DNA of 55,645 bases. Origin: a virus. Positions 21,850-29,751 of the stretch are shown in pieces. The stretch spans positions 1-55,645 of the IMG/VR virus record IMGVR_UViG_3300037503_000005; one strand, 5' to 3'. A model generated the notes under the pieces. It saw only the letters and a program-made list of their open reading frames with translations, was not told where the DNA came from and did not search any database. The position numbers were made by a program, and so were the translations under genes. Each line of letters begins with the position of its first letter. The first letter of the stretch is position 1.

Positions 21850-21905
21850 ATTGATGCGCTTACGCGCGCTCTAAAGTTGACGAGTTAATGAAGGAGGAAA
21901 CGAGG

Positions 21906-22154
21906 ATGTCAGACATGAACACATTGATGAGGGAGCAAACACCTTGCACCGTTACCCAACGAGAGAAAGACGACATCACTTTATTTTACGACCTGCTTAC
22001 GGTCTGCCAGTTGACCGTCAAGCAATATGCCGGAGGCAGCGAGGTGGACATCACCCTTGAAGGCAGAATACCGCTTGAGGCGTCACAACGCATGCAGGAA
22101 GTGATTAAGAATTGCAGCGGTCGCTTTGCCTTTGAGAACATAGAAAGCCAGTGA
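21906..22154 (+). CDS. Hypothetical protein
   Basis: 82 residues from ATG at 21906; the AAGGAGG eight bases upstream decides this start over the ATG at 21888, which overlaps the ribosome-binding site. Two beta strands and a final helix; no motif. Unknown. Confidence 0.55.
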   Translation: MSDMNTLMREQTPCTVTQREKDDITLFYDLLTVCQLTVKQYAGGSEVDITLEGRIPLEASQRMQEVIKNCSGRFAFENIESQ

Positions 22155-22197
22155 CTATGACGTGGATGGTCGTAGATCAGAAAGAGAGGGCGGGAGC

Positions 22198-22425
22198 ATG
22201 ACAGAATATATCTGGGAAACATTCAACAGTATTTTCAAGACGGTCTATAGCCAAGGTCTCCGCGTAGAAGATTTAGAGGCGCGGCTTGTCGCACTAGAGC
22301 AAGACAAGTTTCCCAAACTAGAGGCTCAAGTCGCGCAACTAGAACTGCAAGTATCAGAGCTTCGCCACAAGATGGGGCTTACTGAAGTTGACGAACTACA
22401 AGAAAGAGCGACGGCAGACCGATGA
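22198..22425 (+). CDS. Coiled-coil protein
   Basis: 75 residues from ATG at 22198 (GGCGGGAG upstream). Residues about 20-65 form a clear coiled coil (LEARLVALEQDKFPKLEAQ; LELQVSELRHK). Overlaps the SWIM gene by four bases, so possibly its partner. Confidence 0.6.
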   Translation: MTEYIWETFNSIFKTVYSQGLRVEDLEARLVALEQDKFPKLEAQVAQLELQVSELRHKMGLTEVDELQERATADR

Positions 22426-22820
22426 GCATTTCCATATTCGACAAAAGCCTCAAACGCCTTGCCTCTCTAGCAGAGAAGCGCAAGCTGGACTGGCTGCCGA
22501 TAAGTGAATCTGTCTTTATCGTAGATTCATCCCGCGCTGGCATACCTCCGTACAGGCTCACCCTTGAAGGTGAAACGATTCATTGCCCCTGCAAAGCGGG
22601 TCGTCAAGACTTAGCCTGCACGCATGCGAGCGTCATAGTCAAACACAGATTCCCCGTCACTATCGCACTAAATATCTGGCACGTAGAAGATGCGAGAGAG
22701 ACGGCAGAAATAAGGCTGGCTATTGAGAAGGGCGAGGTTTCACCACAAAGGTTAGCTTACTACAGACGGGTTTATCGTCAATCAAAAGTGTGTTCAGAGA
22801 TGGAGAGAAAGGCGGCATAG
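22422..22820 (+). CDS. SWIM-type zinc-finger protein
   Basis: 132 residues. The CxCx8CxH signature is seen in HCPCKAGRQDLACTHASV (residues about 55-72), a SWIM zinc finger that binds DNA or protein. Upstream strands YRLTLEGE fit the usual SWIM preface. C-terminal helix charged. ATGA-type overlap with the coiled-coil gene. Confidence 0.72.
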   Translation: MSISIFDKSLKRLASLAEKRKLDWLPISESVFIVDSSRAGIPPYRLTLEGETIHCPCKAGRQDLACTHASVIVKHRFPVTIALNIWHVEDARETAEIRLAIEKGEVSPQRLAYYRRVYRQSKVCSEMERKAA

Positions 22821-23129
22821 ATGAAATATAAGCCACCAAAACTTAGCGTGTTAGAGATTTCAGAGCGCGGCTGGCCGATGTTGGTATTCAGCAACAACAC
22901 AAACAAGTTATCCCTGTTACATATCGCGCGTCGTCGCGGCACTTTGGGCGTGCAAGATTACCATTATCACATCACGGACTGTAACAGAGCACTTCACTCC
23001 GAGAAGTCAAGAACGCACTCGCAAGATGGAGAGTTGCCTTGGTGGTTTGTTCTCTGCCCGAAATGTGGCGACAGGGAAGCTTTTATTAAAGCTAGAGACG
23101 AACACAGAGCGCGGTTAGTAAGGCTATGA
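22821..23129 (+). CDS. Hypothetical zinc-binding protein
   Basis: 102 residues, follows the SWIM gene directly (TAGATG). His-rich middle (QDYHYHITDCNRALH) and CPKCGDREAF near the end. Overlaps the HNH gene by four bases. Unknown role. Confidence 0.6.
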   Translation: MKYKPPKLSVLEISERGWPMLVFSNNTNKLSLLHIARRRGTLGVQDYHYHITDCNRALHSEKSRTHSQDGELPWWFVLCPKCGDREAFIKARDEHRARLVRL

Positions 23130-23491
23130 AACGCTCTTGGATAAACAGAGGGACGAAGGGATTCAAGGCAAAGCCTAAGTCGAAGGAAGCCGCGTGGTCA
23201 AAACAGGTTCGTGAGCGTGACAACCATATCTGTCAACGATGTAAAGGGCAGGGAATACACGCCCATCATATCGCTCCGAGAGGCCGCAGACCTGACCTTA
23301 AATTCGATGTCAACAACGGGATTACCTTGTGTCATCAATGCCATGACTGGACTCATTTACACCCCGCTGAATCTACACGGGCGGGCTTTCTATCAGATGT
23401 GCCATACGAAAACAGGGGCTACTACAAGGAGCGTTTACGCGAGGTCAAGCTTGAGAGCGACTTTGAATTAGATGTGATGGAGATATTCTGA
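23126..23491 (+). CDS. HNH endonuclease
   Basis: 121 residues with a full HNH core: HICQRCKG, IHAHHIAPRGRRPDL, NNGITLCHQCHDWTH. Likely a free-standing DNA nuclease, host-DNA degrading or homing. It lies within an overlapping gene run (ATGA on both sides). Confidence 0.87.
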   Translation: MKRSWINRGTKGFKAKPKSKEAAWSKQVRERDNHICQRCKGQGIHAHHIAPRGRRPDLKFDVNNGITLCHQCHDWTHLHPAESTRAGFLSDVPYENRGYYKERLREVKLESDFELDVMEIF

Positions 23492-24114
23492 TGATAGCAA
23501 TGCTGGATACAAGCCATGATCTTAAAGTCTGCTCTGAGGAACTGGGCTGCGCGGTCGAGCAACTTCTGACGCCTCTAACAAGGTTCAACATGCAAGACCC
23601 CTTGGGCTGGCGTGCCATAGAAAATGGTGGCTTTACCGGACTCAATATCAAATCATTCCTATCGCTTTTAGAGCGCGAGGCGCATGCCAAACAGCTTGTT
23701 AGATTTGTCTCCGTGCCAGACATCCTAGCTTCAGCACGACGCACCCTTGAACTGTTCGATCATTGGTATCCGCAATTATGCCAGTGGCCGTTAGCTCTGG
23801 TCGCTCAAGATGGTCAGGAGGATTTACCCATCCCTTGGGATTTAATCACGGCAATCTTTATCGGCGGCACTACCAGATTCAAGATGAGCAAGGCCGCCAC
23901 GGACATTATCCGAACAGCTCAGGCGATGGGCAAATGGACTCACGTAGGGCGCGTGAATGATCCCGCAAGGTGGCAGCATTTCTTAAACTTAAACGTGGAT
24001 TCTGTGGACGGTACGGGAATCTCTAAATATTCACACATGAGAATTGCTATCCGTGATCGTGAAATTAAACCATCCCTGTTCGATGAGATTGAAGAGGAAG
24101 CTTTATGCGTGTAG
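23491..24114 (+). CDS. DpdA-like (TGT-family) DNA base transglycosylase
   Basis: 207 residues. Signature blocks of the short phage TGT-like family: AIENGGFTGL, FVSVPDILASARRTLELF, PLALVAQDGQED, PWDLITAIFIGGTTRFKMS, GKWTHVGRVNDPARW and NVDSVDGT. Members of this superfamily exchange guanine for 7-deazaguanines in tRNA or DNA, the DNA type masking phage genomes from restriction. No preQ0 synthesis genes are visible here, so the base would come from the host. The substrate is an inference. Confidence 0.68.
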   Translation: MIAMLDTSHDLKVCSEELGCAVEQLLTPLTRFNMQDPLGWRAIENGGFTGLNIKSFLSLLEREAHAKQLVRFVSVPDILASARRTLELFDHWYPQLCQWPLALVAQDGQEDLPIPWDLITAIFIGGTTRFKMSKAATDIIRTAQAMGKWTHVGRVNDPARWQHFLNLNVDSVDGTGISKYSHMRIAIRDREIKPSLFDEIEEEALCV

Positions 24115-24353
24115 TCCATAGCTTACAAATTACAAGTATCTGTCCGGTTGATGAGAAGCCTGACGTTTATGAGTGCTTCGTCATAGCCAAGCGGGTGATT
24201 CCGGTTGAGGATATTTTGAAGGCCACAGCCGACGTTAAGAACATGAAGGCGTATCAGGAAGATATTTGTCAGGAACTGCACCGGAGGCTCGCCTGCGAGG
24301 TTCGTCTAGTCGGCTACCACCAAGGAGTCCGTACCGAAGTGGTCTGCGGGTGA
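24105..24353 (+). CDS. Small protein coupled to the transglycosylase, T-fold-like pattern
   Basis: 82 residues overlapping the transglycosylase by ten bases. The sequence SICPVDEKPDVYECFV, then QEDICQELHRRL and GYHQGVRTEVVC resembles small phage proteins with a pterin/QueF-like tunnel fold in general pattern only. Its coupling suggests a partner in base modification. Low certainty on fold. Confidence 0.5.
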   Translation: MRVVHSLQITSICPVDEKPDVYECFVIAKRVIPVEDILKATADVKNMKAYQEDICQELHRRLACEVRLVGYHQGVRTEVVCG

Positions 24354-24423
24354 ATCTGTAATTGCTATTAACCATTTTCATTCCGTATCGAATCGGACTG
24401 AGAGACTACCGGAGGCAGCATAA

Positions 24424-24624
24424 ATGACAACCATTCAGACAATCATTCAAAAGGTAAGGCAGTACTACCCGCACGCCTATGTGAAGTACGAAGAGTCGAC
24501 CCGGCTCTGCGTCGTCATATCGGAGGCGCAACGCATTGGCACGGGGGATTCATGCAAAGAGGCTTGGAGTAGCGCCTTAGAATGCCTCGAGCGTCAAGAG
24601 AGGGAACGCGCCGCTAATCCGTAA
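24424..24624 (+). CDS. Small hypothetical protein
   Basis: 66 residues, likely alpha/beta (IIQKVRQYYPHAYVKY; CKEAWSSALECLERQ). A weak similarity to small dsRNA/HicB-like folds cannot be supported. GGAGG upstream. Unknown. Confidence 0.55.
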   Translation: MTTIQTIIQKVRQYYPHAYVKYEESTRLCVVISEAQRIGTGDSCKEAWSSALECLERQERERAANP

Positions 24625-24677
24625 AGCATTTCAACCTGTTTTTCCATATTCGTTACTCCCTACCATCGGGGGCAAAA

Positions 24678-25184
24678 ATGAGTAATCAGGATGACACGAC
24701 ACACGCACCCAAACTTGATGAGAAGGCACAGCCTACGGCTGATGCTTTAGCGGAGGATGAGAGCCGCCCGAGTGACAAGGAGCGTATCCACCATCTTGAG
24801 CAGGCCATTGCGAGGCTGATCTTCAACGCCCGACAAGTGACTTGTACGGTCAAAGGTATGGATGGAATCATCATCCCTCTACAGCGTGCCGTTGATGATG
24901 CCGCGCCCCTGATCGGTTGGCATGACCGCACGGCTAGGGCGGAGGGTAGGATGAACACAGAGAAGGAAATAGAAGCCTTGAAAAAAGTAGGCCAAACTGT
25001 CATCGGCACAATGGAGCGGGATGGTGAGACTTTTGTAGTTATTCAATGTGAGACATGCGGCTGGCCTCGCGTAGCTGATTACGGTTGCGATACCTGCCGG
25101 GCAAGGTCGGTAGACGCCAAAGTGGTCAGGATGAAAGCCGCCCTTGATTCTATTAGTGCTAATGCTGCTCAAGCCATACTGTAG
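24678..25184 (+). CDS. Hypothetical protein with C-terminal zinc ribbon
   Basis: 168 residues: disordered acidic N-terminus, helical middle and a ribbon CETCGWPRVADYGCDTCRAR near residue 130. Unknown function. Confidence 0.6.
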   Translation: MSNQDDTTHAPKLDEKAQPTADALAEDESRPSDKERIHHLEQAIARLIFNARQVTCTVKGMDGIIIPLQRAVDDAAPLIGWHDRTARAEGRMNTEKEIEALKKVGQTVIGTMERDGETFVVIQCETCGWPRVADYGCDTCRARSVDAKVVRMKAALDSISANAAQAIL

Positions 25185-25197
25185 GAGGGCAAATAGG

Positions 25198-25263
25198 ATG
25201 TTTTCAGACATCAAGCGGCACCTTCGCCCTGACGTACTCAACCGCTTGGAGGAATTGAGATGA
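25198..25263 (+). CDS. 21-residue peptide, truncated paralogue of the 31420 gene
   Basis: MFSDIKRHLRPDVLNRLEEL corresponds to the start of the protein at 31420 (MTTEIKQYLRPEVLERLELK) and then stops. GGAGGGCAAATAGG precedes the ATG and its TGA overlaps the next start (ATGA). It may be kept as a coupling leader or be a remnant. Confidence 0.55.
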   Translation: MFSDIKRHLRPDVLNRLEELR

Positions 25264-25514
25264 GCGAACCTTTTGACCAAAGCACGGACACGATGATCTT
25301 CTACGCCTTCCGCTATTGCTTGGGAAGGGCGACGTGTGCAGTTACTGAGTGTGTGGATTACCTGATTAAGCATTGGGGCGATCTCTCAACTGATACGCAA
25401 GTCCGAATCCATAGCGAAATTAAGAGAGCTTTTGAGCGTGGGCGGTACGGGCATGAATGCGACCGGGAAGATTGGCAGCGTGTTCTTAACCTACCAGTGC
25501 CGGAGGGCAAATAG
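25260..25514 (+). CDS. Conserved phage hypothetical protein
   Basis: 84 residues. The stretch MIFYAFRYCLGRATCAVTEC followed by YLIKHWGDLS is a pattern I recognise from many phage hypothetical genes. No function known. Translationally coupled to the upstream peptide. Confidence 0.7.
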   Translation: MSEPFDQSTDTMIFYAFRYCLGRATCAVTECVDYLIKHWGDLSTDTQVRIHSEIKRAFERGRYGHECDREDWQRVLNLPVPEGK

Positions 25515-25516
25515 CC

Positions 25517-25792
25517 ATGTACAAATTAGAACGCAAAGTACCGCCCCGTTGGTCAGAGCTGCGTTGGTGCATCGTGAGAGCATCGGACGGTCTGCTTATC
25601 TGCCACCGGGACAAGTTCACGGATGCTCAAGAGATGGTCGCCAGGATGAATGCGCTTGATTCTCTGACGCTGGCGAATCAGCGCAAGGATGATTTGCTCA
25701 ACGGCATATCTGTCGAACAGTCCTTATCTCATTCTGAATTGCTTAACCTATCCAGAGCAACAAGAGGTGAGTCTTGCAGGTGGGATGGGTAG
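25517..25792 (+). CDS. Small hypothetical protein
   Basis: 91 residues; the first half is beta-rich with WCIVRASDGLLICHRDKFTD, the second helical. Two bases downstream of the preceding gene's stop. Not recognised. Confidence 0.55.
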   Translation: MYKLERKVPPRWSELRWCIVRASDGLLICHRDKFTDAQEMVARMNALDSLTLANQRKDDLLNGISVEQSLSHSELLNLSRATRGESCRWDG

Positions 25793-25797
25793 CGAGT

Positions 25798-25822
25798 GGG
25801 TTCTATATGGCTGTGAGGTGAA
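25798..25822 (+). repeat. Duplicated leader element, copy 1
   Basis: A 25-base sequence centred on TATATGGCTGTGAGGTGAA, identical at 24 positions to 31928-31952. It supplies the GAGGTGA ribosome-binding site of the downstream gene in both places. Confidence 0.7.
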
Positions 25823-25824
25823 AC

Positions 25825-26031
25825 GTGGGTAAGGGCGAGTTCAATATAGGAGACCGCGTAGAGATGACTGACGCGACCAAGCAATCTAAATCCCGCAAGA
25901 TCAGCCAACACGGGCAGGTGGTTGGGTTTGGTCGCAAGTTTTCCTGGGAGATTATCGTCCATCGTGATGGATGTAAAAACCCCGACAGGTGGCACAAAGA
26001 CGCGTGGCAACCTGAGCAGCCTTCAACATGA
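25825..26031 (+). CDS. Small SH3/KOW-like protein
   Basis: 68 residues from a GTG start. FNIGDRVEMTD, GQVVGFGRKFSWEIIVHRDG is the pattern of a small beta-barrel (KOW/SH3-like) module seen in phage hypothetical proteins. The leader is the duplicated element. Confidence 0.5.
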   Translation: MGKGEFNIGDRVEMTDATKQSKSRKISQHGQVVGFGRKFSWEIIVHRDGCKNPDRWHKDAWQPEQPST

Positions 26032-26142
26032 GCGGTGCTTGAGACGGCGATGGTTGCTCGGATGGAAAGCCACAAGCCATCCCGCTTGACCTAAATCAAA
26101 GGGTGGGGGTCAGGCCGCAAGCCGAAAGGACGAGGACACGTG

Positions 26143-26328
26143 ATGAAAAACTTATGGCGACGACATTTAAGGAAATACTTTCGCTGTGTGAGCCTGTTCC
26201 TCTCTATCGTGTGGCGTCCCGCATATCCGCCATCGGATGCGACATGGTTTGAGGCTCACTGGGAATACGAGCTCAGCATAAAAACGGCGTGGGAAGTATC
26301 AACGGGTATCTGGCTTGATCGCTTCTAG
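26143..26328 (+). CDS. Small protein, paralogue of 31956 gene (copy 1)
   Basis: 61 residues from ATG at 26143 (GAGG eight bases upstream). About four fifths identical to the protein at 31956, including LRKYFRC, LSIVWRPAYPP and KTAWEVS. Basic start, moderately hydrophobic middle, aromatic-rich end. Possibly membrane-associated; no family known. The region 26032-26142 upstream is noncoding. Confidence 0.65.
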   Translation: MKNLWRRHLRKYFRCVSLFLSIVWRPAYPPSDATWFEAHWEYELSIKTAWEVSTGIWLDRF

Positions 26329-26400
26329 CGTGCGGCTGTCCGATTAGTGGAGGGAGAGAAACCGAGGATAGGGGAAGCAAGGCGTAAAACTCAGCCACTC

Positions 26401-26431
26401 AATCTTGATGAGAGAGCCGCCTTTGGCGGTC
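26401..26431 (+). repeat. Stem-loop element shared by two HNH genes, copy 2
   Basis: AATCTTGATGAGAGA followed by GCCGCCTTTGGCGGTC, 39 bases before the HNH start at 26471. Near-identical to the minus-strand element at 7865-7896. Confidence 0.65.
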
Positions 26432-26470
26432 ATACGCGGTGAGTAATTCTTAATCTTAGGGCAGTACGGA

Positions 26471-26998
26471 ATGACTAACAGACGCTACCACACATTCAAA
26501 GATTATCCAGTAGGCCGTGATGAGCAGGGCAGGCCGCTTTGCCGCTTCTGCAAGAGTGTGGTGCATCCGCCCCGGCGAACAATCTGTAGCGATGAATGTA
26601 ATACAGAGTTGTCTATTCGTACCAGCCCGAACTACCTGCGCGATAAGGTTCTGGAAAGAGACAAAGGCATCTGCGCCATGTGCGGCTGTGACACCTTGAA
26701 AATCCGGCGAATACTTAGCGGGCTGTTAAAGGGCTGGTATCCCACGCTGGACAACTCTTACAACTCAGCGCCCGACGTATGGCGATGGTATGCACAGCAT
26801 TTAGGAATTGGCTTGCATCGTGCCTTCTCTGATGACCTGTGGGACGCCGACCACATAAAAGAGATAGCTGATGGTGGTAAGCATGAGTTGAGCAACATGC
26901 AGACTCTTTGTATCGCGTGCCACAAACAAAAGACAGCGCGATTTATGAAGTCTCGCGCAAAAAGGCCGATGCCCCAAGCGCAGTTGTTTGAGTGCTGA
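26471..26998 (+). CDS. HNH endonuclease with extra zinc ribbon
   Basis: 175 residues. The N-terminal ribbon has CRFCK and CSDEC; then the HNH core: KGICAMCGCD, DLWDADHIKEIADGG, LSNMQTLCIACHKQKTAR. An insertion between the first zinc knuckle and the DH strand carries aromatic residues. Likely a free-standing or homing endonuclease. Confidence 0.87.
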   Translation: MTNRRYHTFKDYPVGRDEQGRPLCRFCKSVVHPPRRTICSDECNTELSIRTSPNYLRDKVLERDKGICAMCGCDTLKIRRILSGLLKGWYPTLDNSYNSAPDVWRWYAQHLGIGLHRAFSDDLWDADHIKEIADGGKHELSNMQTLCIACHKQKTARFMKSRAKRPMPQAQLFEC

Positions 26999-27125
26999 TG
27001 TTAGTTGGGGCAGCCTTCAACGTGAGTGCCTTTGAGAAGGCATAGGCCACACGGCGCGGAAAAGCACAGTCTACATGGCTTCACCTGAATCATACACGAT
27101 TGGCTGAGTTGTGGAGGGAAAGGAT

Positions 27126-27536
27126 ATGTCAGAACAAACTACGAACGATCCAAGCGCAGGAGCGACGCAAGTGGCAGAGGCTATTTTCGATCATACTGTT
27201 TGGGCGATGGTACGACACCACACCAAAGCTGAAATAGTGCCGGAACTCGCCTCCATCATTGACCGCGAGATTGGAGGAAGGGTCAATATGGAAGTCAAAA
27301 CGATGTTTCCGATAGAGACGAAACAGAAGGCTCAAGAATTGCTTGATGCCGATATGCTAATGCAGCATGTCATCCCGGATAACAGCGCTCATTGCGTTCA
27401 CTGTGGCAAGTGGCGCGAGCTGACCCGCCTTGGTGAAGAGTGCCCCGGCCTGCTCCGGTGTGCGCTGGAAATGCTGAGGGAGCGGCTTGGGCGCGAGGGC
27501 GTCCGTGGGTTGGAGGGACGCACAACTAACTTCTGA
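27126..27536 (+). CDS. Hypothetical protein
   Basis: 136 residues from ATG at 27126 (GGAGGGAAAGGAT upstream decides it over GTG at 27111). Helical, with a CVHCGKW zinc-like pair and later CPGLLRC. Unknown. The upstream 112 bases share fragments (GCAGCCTTCAACRTGAG) with the region after 26017. Confidence 0.55.
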   Translation: MSEQTTNDPSAGATQVAEAIFDHTVWAMVRHHTKAEIVPELASIIDREIGGRVNMEVKTMFPIETKQKAQELLDADMLMQHVIPDNSAHCVHCGKWRELTRLGEECPGLLRCALEMLRERLGREGVRGLEGRTTNF

Positions 27537-27553
27537 AAGGTGAATGATTGATT

Positions 27554-27760
27554 ATGGCTAAAGAAATCACAGAAGAACAACTTGAGGAAATCGGCCAACT
27601 CTCTGACACAGCCGATAACCTTTTAGGCGCTTCTGAACTTCCCCTGCCGCCACAGATGCACATAGAAGGCATGAGGGGCGGCTTAACTGACATACGCAAT
27701 GATCTGCGGAGAATCTACCGCGCCATAAGTGGTGACGATCCCTGGGAGCATCATCCATGA
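27554..27760 (+). CDS. Small hypothetical protein
   Basis: 68 residues (MAKEITEEQLEEIGQL start), acidic and helical. Its stop overlaps the start of the next small gene (ATGA). Unknown. Confidence 0.55.
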   Translation: MAKEITEEQLEEIGQLSDTADNLLGASELPLPPQMHIEGMRGGLTDIRNDLRRIYRAISGDDPWEHHP

Positions 27761-27891
27761 GTAATGATCCAGCCAATAAAGAAACGTCAGAACCGTCTAG
27801 CCATTTCTTAATCAAGTGTAGCTGTGAATCTGTCATTGAACTGTGTGGCTGCGTATGGCTGCCCGAACTGCTCATTGTTGTTATTCCGTGA
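27757..27891 (+). CDS. Small Cys-containing peptide
   Basis: 44 residues (MSNDPANKETSEPSS start) with CSCESVIELCGCVW, i.e. four clustered Cys, ending hydrophobic. Coupled by ATGA overlap. The 230 bases after it hold no gene but fragments resembling the intergenic stretch near 27050 (GCGGAAAA and AGTCTA). Confidence 0.45.
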   Translation: MSNDPANKETSEPSSHFLIKCSCESVIELCGCVWLPELLIVVIP

Positions 27892-28124
27892 GGCTGCGCC
27901 AAGTGCCACGTCGTTGCACCTCTTGAGTCAGCACCCGCCCATCACATGCTTGAGAGGGCGATAGCTGAATAGCTGTAAAGACACAGGCCGCATGGCTGTT
28001 CGTAAAATGTGTATTATCAGAATAGCCATAAGGTGCGGAAAAACAGTCTAGTGAAACGAGCGGTTTAGCGGTGTGAAACATACCCTGTGCGGCCTCTTTT
28101 CAGGTAGACAGCGGGACATCAGAC

Positions 28125-28424
28125 ATGAGCAAAAAGAAGCGTTACAGAGCCATCACCTACACATTTGAACAGCAGCACGCCGAGAACATGGCGCGCATTT
28201 CTTTGATGTCTCCCGGCGAGCGCAGGCAGCGAATCAGGCAATTAGAATCAGAGTTGAAGTCGCACAGGCGCAGCACTAAACAGGTCTTAAACGGCGGGGT
28301 GCGGGCGTGGAAAGGTGGGTTCTATAAAACCTCCCGCCAGCTAAAGCGAAGCACCCAGAGGTTCAACCTTATCTACCTGGCGGCTGTGGAAGAAGAGTTG
28401 CGCGCTCTCAATGCTGCGGGGTGA
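28125..28424 (+). CDS. Basic hypothetical protein
   Basis: 99 residues, highly basic (KKKRYRAITYTFEQQ; RRQRIRQLESELKSHRRS). Probably nucleic-acid binding. Not recognised. Confidence 0.6.
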   Translation: MSKKKRYRAITYTFEQQHAENMARISLMSPGERRQRIRQLESELKSHRRSTKQVLNGGVRAWKGGFYKTSRQLKRSTQRFNLIYLAAVEEELRALNAAG

Positions 28425-28481
28425 AACATCCTCTGGGGTATCTGCCGAGGGGCGGGGGAAATGGAGAGGGAAGGGACAAAT

Positions 28482-28961
28482 ATGAGCAGAATTAAGGATG
28501 ATGAAACCCGGCAACACAAGGCAGATTGCGAAGTCCTGTGCCGCCGGGGTGAGTGTGATTGTGGCGCAGAGATGGCAACTGCCGGGGCGGATGATGAAGA
28601 CTTATCAGTGGAACAAATGGAGGCTCGGATAGGCGCGCTCACCATTGAGATTAATAGACTCAGAGAGAAACTTGAGCCGCTACAGACAGAGCGAAGGATG
28701 CTTTATAGAATGACGGCGGAAGCAATGGCGCACCTGCGCGTCGGAGATGTCGTTAAAAAAGAGTCGGGCTATGGCGAGGGAGTATGGGTAGTTCAGCACA
28801 TATCCACCCATGATGGCGACCGTCCCAGACTCCACCTGCGTAATCTCAAGGATGACGGAACAGCAGGCACCCGCACACACAAAACGCGCCGCATTCAGGG
28901 GTTTGTTAAAGTTGAGCTAGAGCCGCGTGCAAGCGATAGCACCACACAAACCATTGGGTGA
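28482..28961 (+). CDS. Hypothetical protein with coiled coil and beta domain
   Basis: 159 residues from ATG at 28482. The N-terminus has CEVLCRRGECDCG, then a coiled coil (about residues 45-85) and a beta-rich end with LRVGDVVKKESGYGEGVW, like a small SH3/KOW module. It ends ten bases from the convergent Rep gene with no terminator seen. Confidence 0.55.
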   Translation: MSRIKDDETRQHKADCEVLCRRGECDCGAEMATAGADDEDLSVEQMEARIGALTIEINRLREKLEPLQTERRMLYRMTAEAMAHLRVGDVVKKESGYGEGVWVVQHISTHDGDRPRLHLRNLKDDGTAGTRTHKTRRIQGFVKVELEPRASDSTTQTIG

Positions 28962-28971
28962 TCGCTCGTGA

Positions 28972-29751
28972 TTAACCTAAATCGCCACTCTTTGACAACG
29001 CAGGGCTTCCCTTCCCTGCATGGGTGCAGCGGACTACTCCGGCGCTCGGATTCTTGGGGTCTGGATAAATGAAGCCTCCACTCTCGGCGCAGAGATCGCA
29101 TCTCGTGGTTTCCGTTTGCGGAGCATCTTCCCCTTTTAAGTTTTCTTTTCTCTTAACACTTTTATGGGTATCACCCGTGGAAGGGCTTGCGCTGGCACTA
29201 GGGCTTGCACCTGTGACAACCCTAAAGACTAAACCCTGCGCACGATCCTTGCCGTAAACGGCGCGCTCGACGAACACAAGGGCAGCGCGGTTCAACTCTT
29301 TATACGCGCGGCGCAGCATGCTCTCCGACTTCCCTATCCGATCTTCTAACCGCCCCCAGGTAATAGGGATAGTGAGATTCGAGCCACCTTCCCGGTAGCG
29401 GTTCAGATGGAAGTACAGGAGCTGTGCCAGAGGTGGTAATCCGCAGAGTCGAGCGTCAAAGAAATCATGGTTTACACGGCTGTCACCCTTACGGTATTCA
29501 GACTCTTGCCGGGGCTTGGGGCTGTCATATACGACAGGGCTTGCGCCCGTGCTAGGGCTTTCAGATGGAAGGGCTTGAGGGGCTAAAATGACAGGGCTTG
29601 CGTGGGTGGTAGGGCTTGCATCTGTGGAAGGGCTATCACCTGTGACAGGGCTTCCTAGGCCGAAACTCCTGAATACGTCTTCATTAGTTCCGCTGGCTGT
29701 TTCCTCGCCCGTCCTGATGCTGCCGTATTTCCTTTTGGGTTTCGTGCTCAC
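28972..29751 (-). CDS. Plasmid-type replication initiator with internal iterons
   Basis: 259 residues from GTG at 29751 with AAGGAG seven bases upstream. A Ser/Pro-rich repeated N-terminus (SPSTDASPTTHASP), a winged-helix-type domain (about residues 92-180: LPPLAQLLYFHLNRY, WGRLEDRIGKSESMLRRAYKEL), a second SP-rich repeat and a zinc ribbon (CDLC...C). The repeated protein segments are encoded by 18-bp DNA iterons. Overlap with parA and the HTH gene makes a plasmid maintenance module. Confidence 0.72.
   Translation of the reverse strand: MSTKPKRKYGSIRTGEETASGTNEDVFRSFGLGSPVTGDSPSTDASPTTHASPVILAPQALPSESPSTGASPVVYDSPKPRQESEYRKGDSRVNHDFFDARLCGLPPLAQLLYFHLNRYREGGSNLTIPITWGRLEDRIGKSESMLRRAYKELNRAALVFVERAVYGKDRAQGLVFRVVTGASPSASASPSTGDTHKSVKRKENLKGEDAPQTETTRCDLCAESGGFIYPDPKNPSAGVVRCTHAGKGSPALSKSGDLG
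29182..29208. repeat. 18-bp iterons, second cluster
   Basis: AGGGCTTGC at 29182 and 29200, exact 18-bp spacing, within the Rep gene. Same core as the cluster at 29536-29655. Confidence 0.6.
29536..29655. repeat. 18-bp iterons, candidate plasmid origin
   Basis: AGGGCTT(GC) cores begin at 29536, 29554, 29593, 29611, 29629 and 29647; within each run the spacing is exactly 18 bp. They lie in the 5' part of the Rep gene and encode its SP-rich repeats. Likely initiator binding sites. Confidence 0.65.

Noticed and set aside
29536-29655. CRISPR or minisatellite
   Set aside because: The 18-bp period lies in coding DNA with SP-rich translation next to rep/parA; initiator-binding iterons are more consistent.
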